Below are positions 61,236 through 64,000 of a stretch of 64,000 nucleotides of DNA, piece after piece. Location of the stretch: positions 248,001 through 312,000 of the forward strand of contig NZ_RCCE01000004.1 of assembly GCF_003663885.1 (NCBI RefSeq), written 5' to 3'. Source of the stretch: Litoreibacter meonggei. GTDB lineage: Bacteria; Pseudomonadota; Alphaproteobacteria; Rhodobacterales; Rhodobacteraceae. Position numbers and translations under genes: made by a program. The first letter of the stretch is position 1, and every line of letters starts with the position of its first letter. The notes beneath the pieces are model-generated. The model was not told the DNA's origin. It saw nothing but the letters and a program-made list of their open reading frames with translations, and did no database searches.

Positions 61236-62639
61236 TCAGGCAGCTATCGCCGCCAGCCTTCTGAGTGTCTCATCGCGCCCGATGATGATCATCATGTCAA
61301 AGACGCTCGGGGATACTGCGCGGCCCGAAAGCGCGACCCGAAGGGGGCCAGCAAGTTTCCCGAATTTGAGATCTTGCGCTTCGGCAAACTCCATCACGGT
61401 TTGCTCTAGCGCCTCACGGTTCCAGCTAGCAGTTTGCAGCTGCGGCGTCAATTGCGTCAGTATACCACGGGATACCGGATCCAGCAGTTTTGCGGCTTTT
61501 TCATCATGCGTGAACGGCGGCTCGTCGAGCACAAACGCAAATTTTGCCAGCAGATCACCGACGGATTTGTCTGCGACATCCAGCTGCCCGAATGCATCAA
61601 AAAAGGCTTTGGCTTTGTCGTTCGGCAAGGTTGGTTCATCAACTGCTGCGAGATAGCTTTGTACATCGCGTAACATGGTTTCAGGATCGCTCATCCCGAT
61701 CTGATGGCGGTTAATGTTTTCCATTTTCTTAAAATCGAGCCGGGCAGGGGCTTTGCCGATGCCGCCAAGATCAAACCATCCCATTGCCTGCTCGGTGGTG
61801 AACACCTCGTCGTCCCCATGGCTCCAACCGAGACGCGCCAGATAGTTGCGCATCCCCGCAGGGGTGTAGCCCATAGCTGCGTATTCCATCACACCCAACG
61901 CCCCATGGCGTTTTGACAGCTTCTTGCCGTCCGGCCCGTGGATCAACGGAATATGAGCAAAAACCGGCAAGTCCCATCCCATAGCTGTGTAGATCATTGA
62001 CTGACGCGCGGCGTTGGCAAGGTGATCATCGCCACGGATCACGTGGGTCACGCCCATATCGTGATCGTCAACAACCACGGCAAGCATATATACGGGGCTA
62101 CCGTCCGAGCGGAGCAAAACCATGTCGTCCAGCGCGTCTGCCTTCCATGTCACGTCGCCCTGCACAGCGTCTTGAATGGTGATTTCACCCTCTTGCGGCG
62201 CTTTGATCCGAATGACGAAGGGGGCATCGGGATGGTCCCCCGCAGCCACATCACGCCATGGCGAGCGGAACAAAGTCGAGCGCCCCTCTGCCCGCGCGGC
62301 TTCGCGAAATGCCTCAATCTCGTCTTGTGTCGAGAAGCATTTATATGCCGTTCCCGATGCCAGCATTTCTTGCGCAACAGCGGCATGGCGGTCGGCGCTT
62401 TCAAATTGGCTAACAGCGTCGCCGTCCCAATCAAGCCCTAACCAAGTCAGCCCATCCAGAATGGCTTGTGTGGCCTCGGGCGTATAGCGCGCGCGGTCTG
62501 TATCCTCGATCCGGAGCAGAAACTTCCCTCCGCGACCGCGCGCATAGAGCCAGTTGAACAACGCCGTGCGTGCGCCGCCAATATGCAGGTAGCCGGTTGG
62601 AGACGGGGCGAAGCGGGTGACCAAAGGGGCGTCTGTCAT
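61236..62639 (-). CDS. gltX: Glutamate-tRNA ligase
   Basis: Charges tRNA-Glu with glutamate; class I synthetase. The 467-residue chain has the HIGH-type motif [19 protein letters not shown] near the start and the KMSKS-type motif [13 protein letters not shown] near the middle. The anticodon-binding domain makes up the last ~170 residues. Rhodobacteraceae often carry two gltX genes; whether this is the sole one cannot be told. Divergent from comEC with 103 bases between. Confidence 0.96.
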   Translation of the reverse strand: MTDAPLVTRFAPSPTGYLHIGGARTALFNWLYARGRGGKFLLRIEDTDRARYTPEATQAILDGLTWLGLDWDGDAVSQFESADRHAAVAQEMLASGTAYKCFSTQDEIEAFREAARAEGRSTLFRSPWRDVAAGDHPDAPFVIRIKAPQEGEITIQDAVQGDVTWKADALDDMVLLRSDGSPVYMLAVVVDDHDMGVTHVIRGDDHLANAARQSMIYTAMGWDLPVFAHIPLIHGPDGKKLSKRHGALGVMEYAAMGYTPAGMRNYLARLGWSHGDDEVFTTEQAMGWFDLGGIGKAPARLDFKKMENINRHQIGMSDPETMLRDVQSYLAAVDEPTLPNDKAKAFFDAFGQLDVADKSVGDLLAKFAFVLDEPPFTHDEKAAKLLDPVSRGILTQLTPQLQTASWNREALEQTVMEFAEAQDLKFGKLAGPLRVALSGRAVSPSVFDMMIIIGRDETLRRLAAIAA

Positions 62640-62742
62640 AGGGTGTTTAACCTTTTGGAAAGTATGTTCGGGCAGGCTCTGCCCACAAAGGCTGGAGCAA
62701 TTTGGCGGGCCTATTTGCGCTCAGGTTTAGGCAATCGCGGTG

Positions 62743-64000
62743 ATGGAGACAAGAGCAGGTGACGTCGGGCGACCGCCCATATTGGCAGCCATTTCTTTGG
62801 CGATCTCGACAACATTCGCGCGCCAGCAATCCCATCTGTTTCCTTGGGTGCCCGTTTGTTTCGGATCTGGTGTCGGGGGCTATTTCAGCATCGCGTCCGA
62901 GCCGGACTGGCGTCACTTAGCTGCATCATCGGCATTCATCTGCACGCTGTGGCTATTGGCCATTCTTTTCGACCGGCACAGGGCGTGCTGGATCTCGATG
63001 ACATTATGGGTGCTGAGTTTGGCGCTTGGCGGGGCCACTATAGCAAGCATTCGGGCAAATGAGGTGGCGGCGCCCGTTCTGTCCTATCGCTACTATGGCC
63101 CTATAGAGGGGCGCATCGTGTCCATCGACAAATCCGCGTCAGAAAAGACGCGCCTGACACTCGATCAGGTAAGACTTTCGCACGTGGCGCCTCACCGCAC
63201 ACCAATCCGCGCGCGAATTTCGCTTCACGGGCCAGATTTGGGGTTCAACTTCGTGCCGGGTGACGTCGTTATGACGACAGGGCATCTGGGTCCGCCCGCT
63301 GGCCCCGTTGAGCCGGGCGGTTTCGATTTCCAGCGCCACCTTTGGTTTCAGCAGCTAGGCGCGCTAGGATATACACGTAACCCGACACTTCGTTTGGCTC
63401 CGGCATCTGACAATATCGACGCGCCATCACTCCGGCTCTACAAGTTTCGATTATTACTATCCAATGCAATCAAGCTCCGTATGGCAGAACAAGAAGGCCC
63501 CTTTGCCGCAGCAATTATTACAGGCGACAGATCAGATCTCGATCCGGCGTTGCTCGACGCGCTCAGGGCTTCGAATTTGGCACATCTCTTGGCGATATCT
63601 GGCCTCCATATGGGGCTTTTGACAGGGGCCGTTTTTGCAATGATCCGCTTCGCGCTTGCGGCCATTCCCCAACTGGCGGTCCGACTTCCCATCCGCAAGA
63701 TTGCCGCCATTTGCGCCTTCATCGCTGCGGTTTTGTACCTTGGCGTATCTGGCGCGAATGTCGCGACCCAACGGGCCTTTATCATGGTCTCCGTCATGCT
63801 GTTAGCGGTCTGTGTGGAACGGTCCGCGCTGTCGCTCAGGGCGGTCGCGATAGCTGCGTTCCTCGTGTTGTTGACTTCACCGGAGGCGCTGGTCGGTCCC
63901 GGGTTCCAGATGTCCTTTGCCGCCACAACAGCGTTGGTCGCTGTGTTTGCGGTGATCCGCGACAAAGGTATGTTCGTGGTACTCCCCAAGTTTCTCAATG
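62743..64000 (+). CDS. ComEC/Rec2 family DNA-uptake protein, 5' part
   Basis: The first 419 codons are in the window; the gene continues beyond its end. The frame is open after TAG (62728-62730); the ATG at 62743 is the likely start, with GTG at 62740 also possible, and the ribosome-binding site is weak. The N-terminal part has hydrophobic segments (SHLFPWVPVCFGSGVGGYF), followed by the OB-like DUF4131 region (about 95-210, YRYYGPIEGRIVSIDKS) and the start of the competence membrane domain: AAIITGDRSDLDPALLDALR, NLAHLLAISGLHMGLLTGAV and GVSGANVATQRAFIMVSVML. These are diagnostic of ComEC. It would import single-stranded DNA. Confidence 0.9.
   Translation, partial: METRAGDVGRPPILAAISLAISTTFARQQSHLFPWVPVCFGSGVGGYFSIASEPDWRHLAASSAFICTLWLLAILFDRHRACWISMTLWVLSLALGGATIASIRANEVAAPVLSYRYYGPIEGRIVSIDKSASEKTRLTLDQVRLSHVAPHRTPIRARISLHGPDLGFNFVPGDVVMTTGHLGPPAGPVEPGGFDFQRHLWFQQLGALGYTRNPTLRLAPASDNIDAPSLRLYKFRLLLSNAIKLRMAEQEGPFAAAIITGDRSDLDPALLDALRASNLAHLLAISGLHMGLLTGAVFAMIRFALAAIPQLAVRLPIRKIAAICAFIAAVLYLGVSGANVATQRAFIMVSVMLLAVCVERSALSLRAVAIAAFLVLLTSPEALVGPGFQMSFAATTALVAVFAVIRDKGMFVVLPKFLN

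Overview
The window is ordinary chromosomal sequence from an alphaproteobacterium, most likely a marine member of the Rhodobacteraceae (Roseobacter group). This is inferred from family content and gene order, not from a database search. Supporting markers are a ChpT-type histidine phosphotransferase next to a DUF3553 gene, the olsB-olsA ornithine-lipid pair, a gene-transfer-agent-type endolysin/holin pair, two Yip1 genes inside a suf operon, and the order pyrH-frr-uppS-cdsA-dxr-rseP-bamA-skp-fabZ-lpxA-lpxI-lpxB. Genes are dense, many overlap by 1-10 bases, and about one third lie on the minus strand. No insertion sequence, integrase, CRISPR array or rRNA was seen.

Layout. 0-4.5 kb: the 3' part of a suf Fe-S assembly operon (sufC, sufD, two Yip1 membrane proteins, sufS), then tRNA-Arg(CCG). 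4.7-7.3 kb: a divergent pair of Tat-exported peptidoglycan enzymes (MepK-like endopeptidase and LdtD-like L,D-transpeptidase). 7.3-9.9 kb: lpxD with a dedicated acyl carrier protein and ketoacyl synthase. 9.9-13.2 kb: a GlxA-type regulator, class II DAHP synthase and a PAS protein. 13.4-22.1 kb: yicC-gmk-gamma carbonic anhydrase, chpT, DUF3553-olsB-olsA, a ThiE-like protein, trmJ, ctaA and an M32 carboxypeptidase. 22.2-29.7 kb: a minus-strand oligopeptide-type ABC transporter with an AraC regulator upstream. 29.8-43 kb: miaA, then the long translation/isoprenoid/outer-membrane operon ending in lpxB, including an unlisted 41-residue membrane protein between rseP and bamA. 43-50.2 kb: a YbaK-type deacylase, glnE, a small conserved-looking protein, an IalB-like exported protein, a non-coding stretch with two minus-strand terminators, a HerA-like ATPase and mazG. 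50.3-55.4 kb: a nitrogen-scavenging group (M20 amidohydrolase, flavin reductase, class III aminotransferase, agmatinase, guanidinobutyrase-like ureohydrolase). 55.4-64 kb: murI, argC, ccmE, the endolysin/holin pair, a PaaG-like hydratase, gltA, gltX and the 5' part of comEC, which runs off the window.

Three themes recur. Envelope biogenesis is represented by lipid A synthesis, BAM assembly, undecaprenyl phosphate, CDP-diacylglycerol, ornithine lipid and peptidoglycan remodelling. Cell-cycle/GTA biology is represented by ChpT and the lysis pair, which in Rhodobacter are linked through the CckA-ChpT-CtrA relay. Small-nitrogen-compound use is represented by the ureohydrolases, the aminotransferase and the peptide transporter. 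The least explained items are the two small-RNA candidates near 47.6-47.8 kb, the lpxD-ACP-ketosynthase group, the Yip1 pair inside suf, and the 41-residue membrane protein. I found no clear candidate for a wholly new defence or mobile system.
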